Made by a program: the position numbers and the translations under genes. A DNA stretch of 64,000 nt from Synchiropus splendidus (Eukaryota; Chordata; Actinopteri; Syngnathiformes; Callionymidae): contig NC_071342.1 in the NCBI RefSeq assembly GCF_027744825.2, positions 13,721,501 to 13,785,500 on the forward strand, written 5' to 3'. Numbering within the stretch: the stretch's first letter is position 1; each line of letters starts with the position of its first letter. Shown here piece by piece: positions 10,988-24,387 of the stretch. Below the pieces are notes generated by a model. The model worked only from the letters and a program-made list of their open reading frames with translations, was not told where the DNA came from and did not search any database.

Positions 10988-12165
10988 TGCTGTGCAAATG
11001 TTCTTCCCTCATATATTCATCTATTTAAATAGCAACAGGATTATTTAACATGCATGTGATTTCTTTCCTTATGTCATTTACATTTGGTAATCGGGTATCT
11101 GTATTCATGCGCATGAATCTTTTATTAACACTAAGCTCATTATACTTGCATCGGATAACTGACTACGGTTGCATAGGACGCTGTTGTCGGTGGATTGTCA
11201 TTAGTTATTAAGAAATGAATTAAAGCTTGAATGCCTCTAATTACAACTGCATCCATGATGGTGCGTCTTCATCTCCACCCAGTTCACGATTATGGTAATG
11301 GCGGGAGTTAGAGGATGAGTCGGTACCATGCTTTGGTCGGCAAAACTATTGATTGGTTTTCGTACCTATCGAGTCATGAAGTGTACAGCTGAAGTAGTTG
11401 TAATGGATTATATGAAGCATACTCGCGTTACTGAGAAACTTTTAAAGAGGTTTGATGTTGAACGTTGGATCTCACTCTGCTTCAGATTTGTTGCTGTTCG
11501 GAATCACTGATACGATATTGTGAGCCTAGTGAAAGCCAGAAAACAACTTGGAAAATCCATTACTTATTGCTTAAAAAGAAGTGGGGCTAATGTTATCACC
11601 ACTTCCTATTTGAAGGTCAAACTCAATCAATCCGTGTTGTTTCAAATATTTCGTCGTTTGTGTCACCACCAAACGAGAATGACATGTGACACATACACAC
11701 ATAGTATAAACACCATACTCACAGTTTTGCGAATCTCTGGAGCAACAACTACTGAAGAGGTGTTATTACTGATCTTCTCAGTGAGAGACAGTTGGGACAG
11801 TCCTGTCAGAGATGGATGATGTCATCTATTTGGCAACATCTGCTGTTCGGTTTGCTGTTGAATATGCAGTGTTAGTCCTCAGCATGTTGTTTGTTTAGCT
11901 TGCTTTGTAATTTTGCAAGTACAACTCAGAGGATTCCAATAAAGAAACGATTTCTCTTTGCGAGACAATGAATGTATAAACCAAAAGCACTCACTTCCTG
12001 CTAATCTGCTAAATTTTTATCTTCAATAAAAAGTCAGTTTGAAAGGTACAGTGAACCGGCCTGAATATAGGACTCTAAATAGTTGAACTGGTGCGTGTCC
12101 GTGCCACAGTGACAAATGTTATCATGAGGATGGTAGATTTTTGATGCCATGTGATTTGGGTGACA

Positions 12166-12240
12166 AGATCAGGGTTTCCGCTACATGTAAAGGAGCGTGG
12201 TGCAGCGCCACCACCTTAATGAGAGCTGTCACGCCTTCAG
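12166..12240. mobile_element. hAT-like terminus (fragment)
   Basis: CAGGGTTTCCGCTACATGTAAA, followed by a GTGGTGCAGCGCCACCAC stretch, resembles the terminal sequence of a hAT-derived repeat common in fish genomes. Similar CAGGGTTTCC and CAGTGTTTCC starts occur near 29837 and 40135. The far end was not found, so this is a fragment call. Confidence 0.35.
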
Positions 12241-13699
12241 AAAAAATATCTCACATGATCAAACGTATTGAAACAAAGTGAAAACATCGAAACAAACTGA
12301 TAACACATAACACATCATGGAGGTGGACTTGAATGTGACAGTATTCTGAGTGTATTTCACGAATAAATCCCAAAAGAAACATCATAATAACAGAAGTCTG
12401 TTGACTGCAGAACTGAAGTCACGCATTCCTAGAGAACATATTGGGATATAGACCGCTGGTGATTGGATAGAGATGTACTTCTCACGATTAAAATGTAACT
12501 TTTTTTTTTGTCACTATTTCAGTAAATGTGAAAACGTTACCCTGATTCGATGTTTCAGTATCGCACTTTCATTGGCTACTTTCTGTTCCGTTCTGTATTT
12601 TATCTCATGGAGGAAACCTCAGGAAAAATTTGGGTCAATTCTGAAACAACCAAATTTCATCTGAAATGTGTTCATGACGATCGATCCAGCTTTCTTTAGT
12701 GTTCTTTTGTGCTTCAAGGACACACGATTTAAATAGAGGCAGCGCAAAACACAGGGACAAAAAAATAAATGACTAAAAGAAAAAAAACAAAAACACACTA
12801 TTTACTGGGACGTAATTGCACCATTGCCTTGAAATCTCTTAAGATGTGTACAAATCTATTTCTGTCCACTCACTTATCCTCTTTTGATGAGTTTTTCTTC
12901 CTCCGTCAGACTTCTTTAACATTAGACTGTCTGATTAAGACTGCTTTTATATATCCTTTCATCAAAGCACTGGAATTTTTTCTTGGGCATGTCACCTGAA
13001 ACACATGGATCATTGTGTTTATTGCCAGAACTAGACTGCCTTGCGAAGGCCAAGTACAGTCTGAGTATTAAAAAAAAAGACTTGAAAAGAAACACTTCAA
13101 ATTCAAAAGGAGATGAGGAAGTCTAGTCTCAACCCGAAGAAGACGCAGATGATCCAACTGAGGGGAAAATATGAATCTTTATCAATGAAGTGAAGACAAT
13201 AAAGTTGGTAACCATAGCAACATCAGCAATGATGGTGAATTGTAGTTTTTTTATACTGTTCGTTGGTGTCTTACGTTTTCTAAACTTGTGCTGACTCTTC
13301 ATTTATTTCACAATGTGAAGGTGAGGGCGTGAATACTGAAAATATAAGCCCACGATGATGATTTCATTTGTCACTGAAGGGCTCACAAGTCGACTTCAAC
13401 ACCTGCACAAACTCTGGATGACACACAAAAGCAGCCCATTGACACAACGCAAAACTGAAGGGATTTCAAATGGCAACTTTCTGGATTTAAGAAACACAAA
13501 AAAACATTAAGAAAGAAGTTGTTGTGGTCAGCAGTGGTTACTTTTTCAGACCATGCAGATGGAAAAAAAGAAGTTATGGAATAAAGTTTTCAATGCTAAC
13601 GCTAGCACCTGCATCAGCAGGTCATTAGCTCATGAGTCTGTTGTTGTAATGACAGCGTAATAATAACACTGTGGAGCGCTGTTGCTCCATGGTGACTGA

Positions 13700-14400
13700 C
13701 ATGAATCATGCCATCATGGGAGATATTCACTCAAACAAAGGACAGGAATATTAAACTTCCTACAGAAGGTAATACCCCAGGAAGGCCACAAATAAAGCCC
13801 CCATTAACCATCAAGAACAAGGTCCCAATGGGCAGAGGGAAAGAAATCATGACTGAGGATGAAAGTCATGGTGATGAATCATGAATCTGCATGGGGCAAG
13901 GTGATGGTGCAGGAACTTTTGTTTGGTTCCAATAACATTGCCTGAAGAAAACATACAAGGTTCCACAGTCATTGATGATCCAGAGCTGGATGTCAATGAA
14001 AGACACTGGAGAGAAGACTGTCGGTTATAGCTTCAATAAACACACAAGTTTATGTTGACTATTTGGACACTTTTCTTTTGCCTTCAGTTGAAGGGATGTT
14101 TGGGGACGATGGAATATTTTTTTCAAGATGATAATGCATCTTGCCGTGGAACAAGAACTGTGAAAACATTCCTTGAAGACAGGCACATAAAGTCAATGCC
14201 TTGGCCTGCAGATCTGTTGTGGAAGTGGAGGAAAGTGGTCCATGACAAGGCTCCAACTGGCCTCAGCAGTAAGAGAAATTTGGATTCCACGCTGCGGAAG
14301 AGTAGTTTGTCACTTATTTAGTCGTTGGAAAAGTACGAGTAGTGTGTTGAAATGTCCGTTTTATTGTTTGTGTTTCATGATTGAGCTGAAAAAAGTAAGT
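13700..14400 (+). mobile_element. Tc1/mariner transposon relic (transposase 3' part)
   Basis: The 14052-14321 frame holds a decayed Tc1-family transposase C-terminus: FFQDDNASCRGTRTVKTF, then LEDRHIKSMPWPADLLWK and VVHDKAPTGL. This matches the QDNxxxH...W(P)...SPDLNPIE...LK region of Tc1 transposases. The stretch that should hold the DLNPIE acidic motif has been deleted after WPA, so the element is dead. Upstream sequence (about 13700-14040) looks like eroded transposase and the downstream part (to about 14400) like the 3' non-coding end. The boundaries and terminal repeats are not clear. It is intronic and on the sense strand of nrxn1. Confidence 0.8.
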
Positions 14401-14819
14401 TAGTCATTACCAAAATGTTTTTTACGTCAATTCTATCAGTGTCTCTCAAAGCCAAAACGTTGCCATTTGAAAAGACTTCTCATGTTTGTTCTTCACACAA
14501 AAAACAACTGAGTGAACATCCTCTGAGGCCGGTGATTCCAGAATCTTTGCCAGGGGTTGTAGTAGTGACATCACTGTTCTCTAAACCTCTTGCTCTTTGC
14601 GCCTCATTGTTATGTAGGTCACACCAGGACTTGACAACTTGATAAAATAAATGGGCAAAACGGTAAACTAAGAGTGACCTGATGTTTAACAACACGGTTG
14701 AACCTGCAAGACCTTGTCACCAAATAATTTAAAAGCTGTTGTCTTACTTTGATTAGATGAAGGGATTACAGGCTTTTGCCAGCAGACCTGTCAACTCTCC
14801 CCTGTCTACATCGCATGAC

Positions 14820-14822
<3 letters not shown>

Positions 14823-14861
<39 letters not shown>
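14823..14861. repeat. (CA)n microsatellite
   Basis: About 19 CA units, uninterrupted. Likely polymorphic. Short open frames reading through it on both strands are artefacts. Confidence 0.97.
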
Positions 14862-14863
<2 letters not shown>

Positions 14864-15719
14864 TCCCTTTGATCGCCTCAAACAATTATTGAAATGCACC
14901 GCTGTATGGCTGGAACCTGTCCTCTTGTTTTTCATCAGAGAGATGACATAGATGCATTTCAGGGATCATTTTTTTTTTATTCTGATAAAAAGCGAATGAT
15001 GTTATTTCATTGCATGGAAGCTGAAGCTCGGAGCGTTTTATTCGGTATTTGGTGCGCCTAATGTGCGGGATGGCACCGTAGTGTTGAGTGTAATTACACT
15101 TTAGTGTTTTAGGATTTGTATAAAAGCATCGACTGTTAAATCAAAGTCAACTGCTTTAAGTGCTTTTTTTATTGACTCTGAACTAAAGTATGCTGGAAAG
15201 GGAAGGTTCTGTTAGTACTACAAAGTGTAGTTTAAGACAGTCATTGTGCTCTCTGTTTGTTCTGTTTGTGCTCTATGTGTTGACTCAGTGATTCTAAAGC
15301 ATGGTGTTGGCTATGTGAGTTGTCAATGTTGCTTTTGTACTAGCTCAGGCTCCCTTAGTTACTTAATTCATTCACACGTGAACAAGAGTGGTTGTCAAAA
15401 GTGTGTACAGTTGGTAGGTCAAGGGTAACTGAAGTAGCTCACTAGACATGTAATGTCTTTAATGTTTCGTGACTTGGGCGTTTTTTTTTTGTTTTTTGTT
15501 TTACTTGTGACACTGGTCATTGCACTGCAGACCTGTATCAACCAGGACAAACCTAATGTGGCTAATGTTTTGAACTCTCTGTCAGTCCTGTGATTTCCGA
15601 TGCGATTTCATGAGCTGTTAAACCTACTTTAAGACTTGTTTGTTGATCATATGATTAAAATGAATGACAAAAATATGTATTTTGAGGCCTGTATTGGGCA
15701 CCAAACTAATGTGCCTGCC

Positions 15720-15745
15720 CTTATTATTATTATTATTATTATTAC
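15720..15745. repeat. (TTA)n microsatellite
   Basis: Eight TTA/ATT units in intron 2. Confidence 0.9.
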
Positions 15746-17739
15746 ATGTATCAACCCTATTCTTGTTCCATGTCAGTATAAAAAAAATGAAACATCACTG
15801 TAATAATACATCTCGACAAGTCTCAGGAGTTGTGACCTGATCTCACATAGGCGAAAGTGTTTCGAAGTCAAGTGTGCGTGAAACACTTAACGTGCGATTA
15901 TGACGTTAAACGTCTCAAAGCAGAATATTGAAGACAGTCTTTGCCGCAATTATCTGATTATAATGGAACGGTTCCACATCGTAGGCAAGGAGCGCAACTG
16001 CTCACCTGCTTCTAATGACAAAATGACTCTGAAGGAGGAGAGGAAAAAAAGATCATGCAAATTGAAGGTTGGATTAAGAGGCACTTCTTCTTAGTCGTTG
16101 ACATATTATCATCACTCACATCGTACACTATGTGCCCACTAGGCTGTGAAAATTGGAGCCTTATGAAGAGCAATAACCTCTGCACAAATGTTCCTTTTTC
16201 ACTTCTTTTTTCTACAAAGATGACAGCTTTATTTTTTTGCTAATATTGCTAACCATAGCTGTCTCATTGGCATCGACCACATGGGAAGCACAGGGATTTA
16301 TTTTTTACTCGTCCTTCCTCTCGGCTTGGACACTATAATAGTTCTACCCTTAACATTGAAAAGTAGGAGATGTAGTGAGTCATAGGACTCATGGTTTGAT
16401 TGGTCATGAAGTGCAAACAACTTCCTGTCTAAGACTGAACCTCATCCCAGACATGAGTGGAAATTCAAGCACTTCAATCACACATGCCAGGCAAGTTTTG
16501 TGTGCCCTGTGATTTAAGGCTCTTCTAAGATTTCTCGAGATATAAAAATAAACATACATACTTTCCAATCTTCCTGGAAGATGCCTGGACACTGTGAGGG
16601 ACGTTAAATTAAATTCTGCCAGCAACAGAGCAACAATATTGCTAGGATGATCAATGGTTTCTGTTATCTTGTCCACTATTAATTTCCTCTACTGCTTATT
16701 AAACTGTTCATATTTTGACTTAAGATGGATTAAATTAATTCCAAAGCTTCAGAACATCGACATATTAAAAAGGCTTGATTTAATCGAACATGAAAGACTG
16801 TCTGTTCTGAGCTGCATTTTTGGAAGTTCACTGTTGAGAAGGTGGCCAATTCATGGCAGCACTGGGATGCAGTTCATATTTAAACTGGTTTATTTATTTA
16901 TTTATTTTATGTGTGCAGTCTGTTTCGACACCAACCTAGATAACAGGACTTGCTCCAGTTAATGTTTTTTCAGTCTGGATGAAGACGAACCTGGTGTCCC
17001 AACCCTTTGTCAGAGAGCAAATACTTTATTTATATGGCATTATATGAAATGAACGTGCGCCAAGGCAGGCTTAAAACAAATCATGGAAATAGAATCATGT
17101 TTGGAAACTCGCTTGAACGGGTGCGACAGCCCATGGCAGCACTAAGTTCTTAGGGCTGCGCTGTGGAAAGTACAACAGGATATTTCAATGGAACAATAAC
17201 AGTAACCAAGAGTCATTATATTCAGGACAAATATATAGAAAACAAACAACAGTATGTGCATTGAAACTAGCTAATCGTCATAAACTCATTGCAGTTAGAC
17301 CTTCAGTTGCATTTCACAGTTTCAGAGTCAAACATTGTAGCATTCTTAACTAGGCTTGTGTGATCTCATAGTCTGTTACTTGGAGCTGAAAGGGGAGTTT
17401 TAAAACACCTTGGAAAAAACAAACAACGTCATCGATTTATTTAGTAAATACTGATACACACTTAAAATGTACACTTGAAATACCCATAGAACGTGCCTCA
17501 GTGCATCATTTTCTTACACCCCACCAGTCCCTGGGTCGTGTGGAGGGAGGTTGCCGGTGGGCCCTGATGGTGGGGGACTTATGATGAACCAGACAGTGAT
17601 GGAACAGGAGCTGAGAGCCTCCACTATTTCCATTTCAAAAGAGGGATAAAAACAACTGTCAGCCAATAGTGTGTATCTTTTCCAGCAGCCTATCTTCAGA
17701 CTCCACAGAACTTCTGCATATTTATTCTGGTTCATTGGA

Positions 17740-18080
17740 TTGACAACTCATTTATTAGCTGAGAAAATAGACATGCTATCGGAAGAGGATTTCCAAAATT
17801 GAGTGGCAATCCATCAACGTTACGAGCAGCGACCATGTGACTGACTCTCCAATGGTGTCACTCTTTGGAGAAGCTCGCTGCGGCTTCGCTCAGCAGCGCA
17901 GTATTAATCTGCTTTTGTCTGTCTCGGAGTCCAAAGACAGATATTGGGATCAAAAGATTAAAGGGATTTTCCCGTAGGATTTTTTTATCCCCTTATTTAA
18001 AGACAACTGTTACAGGCTGTCAAAGGATGTTTGTAAAATGATTTGACACCAAACCTTTCCAAGAGTTTGTACAGCGCATG
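17740..18080. other. Unique-looking block in intron 2, possible conserved element
   Basis: A repeat-free block with higher GC and balanced composition (for example the CTCGCTGCGGCTTCGCTCAG area near 17873), unlike the AT-rich repeats around it. No open exon with splice sites was recognised. A conserved enhancer is possible; only cross-species alignment could show it. Confidence 0.2.
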
Positions 18081-18641
18081 AGGTAAACACATCAGCGCAT
18101 CTCAACTTTGGTGTGAACCTGAAGGTTGGTGGCTCACGGAGAGACAGTGCTGAGCTGAAAGGTTATTGAGAGGTGCAGTACTCACTTGAAATCATTATTT
18201 CAGAACATTTGTTTATCTTTCTTATGAAGTGAGAGCCATCGATGAGCTCTCACCTCCTTTCGCTGAGCATTTGCACTTACAATGGTGCGGTTAATATTTA
18301 GTATTAATAGACATATAGATAATATAGATTTTTGCAGGCTAAAGGTATTAAGCGTCATGACATCAAACCGATGAAACATAGGTGTTTTATTTGCCTTTGA
18401 AGCGCTTAAAATGTGCTGTTTTGCCTGCGTGTGCCCAGCTCCAACGATCTCCTAGAGGAGCAGAGATGAGAAACAGTAGCAGAGGCCAGCTGTGGTGTCG
18501 GAACTTCGGACACGGGGCGAAAACAACCCATATTGACAGCTTTAATGTCAATAAAAAATGCTCAAAAGAAGTTCAGAACATTGCTGAGTCAGTCTTGATG
18601 TTGGACCTCGTTTTATCTAGTATAGACGTGATACTTGGGCA

Positions 18642-18645
<4 letters not shown>

Positions 18646-18711
<66 letters not shown>
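18646..18711. repeat. (TA)n microsatellite, 66 bp
   Basis: Pure TA array in intron 2. Confidence 0.97.
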
Positions 18712-18714
<3 letters not shown>

Positions 18715-20039
18715 TTACATATGTGTGTGTATCTTTTGTAAAACAAAAAGCTTGTAATACAAACATTGTGTGGATAATCTTGTTTTACAATCAGCTTATG
18801 CCATGTGATCTCTCCATGAGACATTATTGAACTTTAATCTTGAGACCACATATAGCTCAGATTATTATTATTTAAGTATGGAGCAGCATGCCATCGTTTT
18901 TGATGTTAACTGTGGTACTGTGTCGCACATGTTGGTGGGTCCTTGGTGTTCACCCTGGCTGCTGGCCAAGTGACTTGAAATATGAATGGCTCCGGCTCAG
19001 GGTGCAGCCCAGTCCCATCAGCTCTGCTGGTCTCTTACTGACTCTCTGTCTTACTGACTCTCTGACTGTCGCAGCAGGGAGATAATGAGGAAGATGGTGA
19101 GCTGTGTAATGTAGTTCTCCAGGAAGAAGCTGCACAAAGGCTGGGGCTGTGCTTCCCAGAGATGAGTCCTCACTTGTGCTCATTACTCTTTATTTGGCCT
19201 GAATTGTAATCCAACAACGGATCGATCCCCACCTGTATCTGTGACCTTTATCAGGGCGACCAGCGCGTCCTCCTCCTCCGCCGCACCGCGCCGCACACCG
19301 TCCTTCCTGTTTGCTCATATTCAGCCAACAGTTTAATGTCTTCAAATGACTGTTGTTTTCCCCGCACATTTTGCTGTTATCCCACACGCAGATGAGCCGC
19401 TGTTTCACAGGAGGATGTGACAGTTTTCGGGAAAATGAATCACTCAGCAGTTTGCATTAATGAATTGACGTTAATTAATTTGGCCAGATGGAAAAATGCT
19501 GACAGTTAATTTCATGTACGTTTTCCCCAAATTAGCTCTTGCTTCCAAAATGAAAGCGGCACATCAGAATTCACAACATGATGATGGTTTGTGAAAGCAA
19601 AGACACCAAAGAGCAATGCTTTGTTAAGCCAACTCCTTCAACACGAAGAGGGCGCGTGTGTTGTGAATGTCACAACACGTGTCACAGCTCATTTCATTTT
19701 TAATCACCTGTTTTTGATTAACAATTTCAGTCTTTTTTATTTCTTTTCTGACTCGAATAATTCCCGAACTGTTAATTTTCATGAATGATCACTGTTGTTT
19801 ATTACTTGGTGGATTGGTGGTAAATAAATACCACAAATAAATATTTTAAATTCAATCCATTCTGATATTCAATGATGTATTTTTTCTGTATTTCATGTCA
19901 AAACATGAGTGACAAATATGTCATTTCTGTGAAACTGGATGCAATTTTGAGGAGGTCCTATAGGGGCACCACTTTTTTGTTAGTTAAAAAAAAAATGCCA
20001 TTTTTTTCAGCCATTAAAAATACATAGATTGTTGAACTT

Positions 20040-20207
20040 GTTGTCAAATAACCACTATTAAAAAATAATAATAAATAATAATAATAATAATAATTAATAC
20101 ATAAAAAAGATAGAAGAGTGAGCAATTTATAGAAAAAAATGGCAGTTCCAACCTCGACATCTTCCCACCAATATACTGGCTATTCCTCCTCTCTACATGT
20201 CCAATCC

Positions 20208-20263
<56 letters not shown>
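20040..20263. repeat. AAT-rich stretch followed by interrupted (TA)n
   Basis: An imperfect AAT array at about 20058-20095 precedes a TA array at 20210-20263 that is broken once by a GTA unit. Confidence 0.85.
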
Positions 20264-20266
<3 letters not shown>

Positions 20267-20504
20267 GGTGCTGACTAAAGCAATTCAGAGTACATAAAAA
20301 TTGTAAAAATTACCATAATACATGCTTTAAATTTAGAAAAAAAATGATTAAAAAACACATGAATTTGCAGCCAAACTGTTTCAGTGTGGGCAGTTTAAAT
20401 GTGTGATGAAAAACAGCCACAGGTAGAAGCAGATGAGATGATACCATCTTAAAGAGGAAACGACTTCCATCTATTACCTCAAATTGTGCGAAGTGAAGTT
20501 GACA

Positions 20505-21075
20505 CACGGCTAGTTAAGTGAAAAGTAATGTCAGTCATAAACCTCTCGGCAGTTGCCGTGTCGTCTCTGCAGACAGCGCGCCGACACTGGCATGGATGCC
20601 CTAATGACATTTTGTCAAGCTGGCTGATGGGAACATGGTGTGTACGGCGGAGTGACTGATGGTAGTTTGGCATCACACTGTCACTTCAGAGTGAATCACT
20701 TGTCAAAGTTCAGAGCCAAGACTCAGAGGGGAGTCATGTCCACAAACACAAGGACCCATTATATCCTTTTTTAACATTTCTCTCGGAGGCAATGCCTTCT
20801 TTAAATATGAGGGTTATTTTTTACATGGTGAGAGCAGAGTTTTGGGCAGTTCGGCGCATCTCAGTGTAGTATTACAAACACAATAGCGCCGGAGCACTTT
20901 GTCGTGGGGATTAAATGGATTTGTGTGTCTGGATTAGATCGTGACCAGCTGGGTACATTTGTAAAAGGAATTGTTTGCGTGTGTGACTGGCTGCTTGTTT
21001 TAAATGGTCTCTCGCTGCTGTTTGGGGAGCGCTGCCGAGAAATTAAGCGGCAGCTGTGCGCTCTAAAATTTTAAA
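20505..21075. other. Unique-looking block in intron 2, possible conserved element
   Basis: Nearly 600 bp of balanced composition without simple repeats. It contains several CpGs, CAGCTG-type E-box cores and AT homeodomain-like cores, for example around 20560-20660 and 20880-21070. No frame is coding-like. Regulatory elements of nrxn1 are expected in its long introns, but this is inference from texture. Confidence 0.25.
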
Positions 21076-21308
21076 GAGGTCGCGACAGAGGCATAATCTT
21101 TAAGGTAATTCTGATTTGTAGGAACATTACCTTCACCTGAATCTGCCTGAGGTAGTTGTCGTGGCAATATAACATTGTCATATTACAGGTGGGAAGTTTA
21201 CTGTCAAATTTTATTTTGTTTTGAATACAAATCAGACACATGAATAAATGAGGTGAAATAAATCTTATTGAATCCCATTTTTTAGTCCATATTACAGTCA
21301 CTATAGAT

Positions 21309-21956
21309 CAGAGGTGGCCAACCAGTCATAGGCTAAGAGCCACATTGTTTTACTGTGTTGCTAAAAAGAGCCACATCCTACAAATATGTAAGGCTGTGAG
21401 GCTCACCTGAACAGCTGGTCATGTGACTTAGCGGCAGCAAAGCACGTCCCTGTGTGTCGCAAGGTTGCTGGTTCGCATCCGGCGTATGTCTCTTGAGCAT
21501 GTATTTTTAAAGTTCATACATTTTACCGCGATCCTCCTCGAAATATTAAGGGGCATAAATCTAAATATGTGCGCCATTTATTTTACTTTTTCAAATTTTT
21601 CTAAATTTTTTTTACGTGGCTCATCCCACCAATAACGTCGGCCCGGTCTGTGTGTGTGAGCGACTCTGCAGACTTGAACATCTCATATTCACTCCACTGA
21701 ATTGGACTTCACCACGATCAGCAATGAATAATAGGTGAAACACATGGCATACGTTTAGTTTAGGGAATGACAAGGACCGCGACTCACATCGGCATTGAAC
21801 GTGCGCCAACCCTCCAAGCTTTGAACAATATTTTGACATTTCGACGGCATAGCTCTTACTTTTTCGTCTTCCTGTATTAAAACATTCATCTCAATAGCAA
21901 CTTGACCAAAATGGCAGCCAGATCAAGAGCCGCATGAAACTTGGGAGAGACCAGTA
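21309..21956. mobile_element. hAT-like repeat with an internal tRNA-like segment
   Basis: It starts CAGAGGTGGCCAACC followed by GGCTAAGAGCCACATTG, and ends with AAGAGCCGCATGAAACTTGG. These are the inward-facing 'gagccacat' ends of a repeat related to the shorter copy at 61633-61799. Inside, 21424-21480 looks tRNA-derived, with an A-box-like TGACTTAGCGG at 21424 and a B box GGTTCGCATCC at 21470-21480. Either a SINE landed in the element or the element carries a tRNA-like module. No clear target duplication was found. Confidence 0.5.
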
Positions 21957-23606
21957 TTAAAGTGTATTTAGTTGATTGATTTGATTTGTTCCTTTATTTT
22001 TCATGTTTGTCAACTGACTCTCTTTCCTTTCGACTGTCTGTTATCACTGGACCTAGCCAACAGATTCCCTCCGCCGTCCACAACATTTCTGAGACGGCTG
22101 TGTTGCGTCTGACAAAAAACTTGACAAGGATGTTGGTTTGGATTCCAATTAGGACTCAAAATTAAGGGCCGTCAAACTTCTGCTGTTTAGTGAGAGCCTC
22201 TTCTGACAGATGAATAATTTAAGTTGATTTTTCATGGCTCATTTCTCCATGAGTTAACTCAGCAGTCGTACCTCAACACTTTCTGAAGCTACGTTTAATT
22301 GCTAATTTCTGAGATATGTGACACTTACAGCTTCGGTTTTTCAATGTACAGCTGTCTGCTTCAGAGGAAATATTCATTTTGTGTGTGTTAAGAGAGAGTC
22401 AGTCAACTTCAGTCTGGTGAGGCCTGAAATACAAGAAATATTTAAATCCCCTTCTGACTCATGTAAATAAGGCAGGTGACATTTTATTATCTGAAGGCTC
22501 GGAGATCTGCTCATGAGCTGAGCCAAGAGCAGGTCTGCACTCACATGACTTTAGATTCCTGCATCAGACCCTGAACAAATGGCTCTTCCAGACAATGTCT
22601 GGTCTCCATCATCTTTTTTCATTTCATCTTACACCACCATCTTGTCTTCAAAGAAGCATTTTTAGGGGTCACATTTAAATATTACTCATTATGCTTTCAT
22701 TCAATGAAAAATTGGATGTGGAGAAAAATACCTTATTTTATGTCACAAGGCAGTTGCTAAGGGCAAATACTGGACTAAGAACGTTTATAAAGCATGTCCA
22801 AGAAAAAACAATTTTAAAAAAAAGATTGCAGCAGTACACGTCAGCCTGTGTGTATGGTAAGTTTTTGACTTTAATTTCTTAATTTGTTGGCCAAATAAGT
22901 CCTTGAAAATGTGGGAAGAAATCATTTTGAGAAAGGTAGGAGTTTATTTTTGTTGTTAAAGGAAAACCAAGGCACAAAATCCTTGCATGCAGTTCTGAAA
23001 CTTAATAAAAATTTTTTTAAAAAGACAAAATAAAGCATCAAAAAGGAAGCAAACCTTCAATTTTGAACGTTAATCTGAGGGATTTACAGATGCATGACAC
23101 CACATTGTTCTGTCCAGCCAACTGACTTTCCCACGTGTAGCATGTCTTTTCCCACATACGACCAACCTGCTATTCACCTCTGGAGCGAAATACCTCACAG
23201 GACTCACTGGCACTCACACTTCAATATCAACAATTGGTGCAGGCTCGCTCGATTGCCGTGATGCTAACAAAACCACCTGGCATCATCACGTCGCCAGCCT
23301 GTTTTGGGACACTCCTAGCTCAACCACTCCAGACTCCAGTGCGAAACGTGTTCGAACGTGTCGATAAAACAAGTCAAAGACAGCAGCTTCTCGACATGTC
23401 ACAGGTCGCTCAAAATGCTATCTGAAATTGTTGGGCAAGTTAAACATGAGATTTCTGTCAGGTGTCCCTCTGCAGTGGTTACCATAGGTCACTTGCATGT
23501 GATGTTCAATGCCTTGCATGGCGTCGACATGCAATGGCTAGTACCAGTGTGCATGCAGCTTAATGAATGTCTTCCTCTCTTTCTCTCTGCCTGTCCGTGC
23601 TTCCAG

Positions 23607-23624
23607 AAGAGAATGATACTGAAG
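23607..23624 (+). CDS. nrxn1: nrxn1 microexon 3 (SS1 insert, first part, 18 nt)
   Basis: AAGAGAATGATACTGAAG lies between the acceptor CCGTGCTTCCAG and the donor GTGGGT. With the leading G from exon 2 it reads E-E-N-D-T-E and leaves a G. It aligns with E-D-N-N-V-E at the start of the SS1 insert of mammalian NRXN1. It is phase 1 at both ends, so skipping keeps the frame. A TGC sits 11-9 bases before the exon, as in SRRM4-dependent neural microexons, and three TGCATG motifs lie 50-115 bases upstream. Identification rests on homology plus splice context. Confidence 0.9.
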
Positions 23625-24387
23625 GTGGGTATAGTCAGTGTAACTGTCGATCTTTAATGCCTCAATGTTTACTTTATGTCACGCAAACTATTGTTGGCGG
23701 TAAGTGGTTTATAGAGCAGAAATGAGTAATGCTTTCCACTCTGTAAATAACCCATTTAAAAATGTGTTTTTATGAGAATAATCTTGATGCCAACTTCTTT
23801 TCAATTGTACATTTCACATTCTACATCCATATGATGGTCATCAACATTGGAACTGAATTTGCTCATTTTTGTCCTTCTTCATGTTTTCAGTCAAACATCA
23901 TCACCAAAAAAAAAAAAAAAAACTGGTCTTACAAATTCCTTTTGAGATTATAAGGATTCAGAGTGATGTCAAAGGAGTATATTATTTTAAATATGATGTA
24001 ATTCATGTAGAAAATAAAAAAATATGACCTGAACATTCCTCACGACACAACAAAAAATCCAAAATATTTGTCATGTAGTTGCCGTGTTATTTACCAAAAA
24101 CCGTGTGGCAGCGGCCCAACTTGTCATTGAAGCCTGCAACTTGAATTTAGATTTCTATAAGATGTCAAGTAAGTGCCTGATGGTGCATTGCAACCTGTTT
24201 TTCGGTTGGCCGAATGCTCATCGTGATTACCCTGTCCGTTCAACCCTCCTCCCTCCACTTTCCGTCCCACTCTTCCCCAGCCCCGTAACACAGACATCTC
24301 CCTTCACAGAGATGCCTGTGGGTCTGTGTCGCACAGCTTCCCATGATCCCTTGTTCTCTTCTGACTGTGCTCTTGTTCTCCTTTAAG

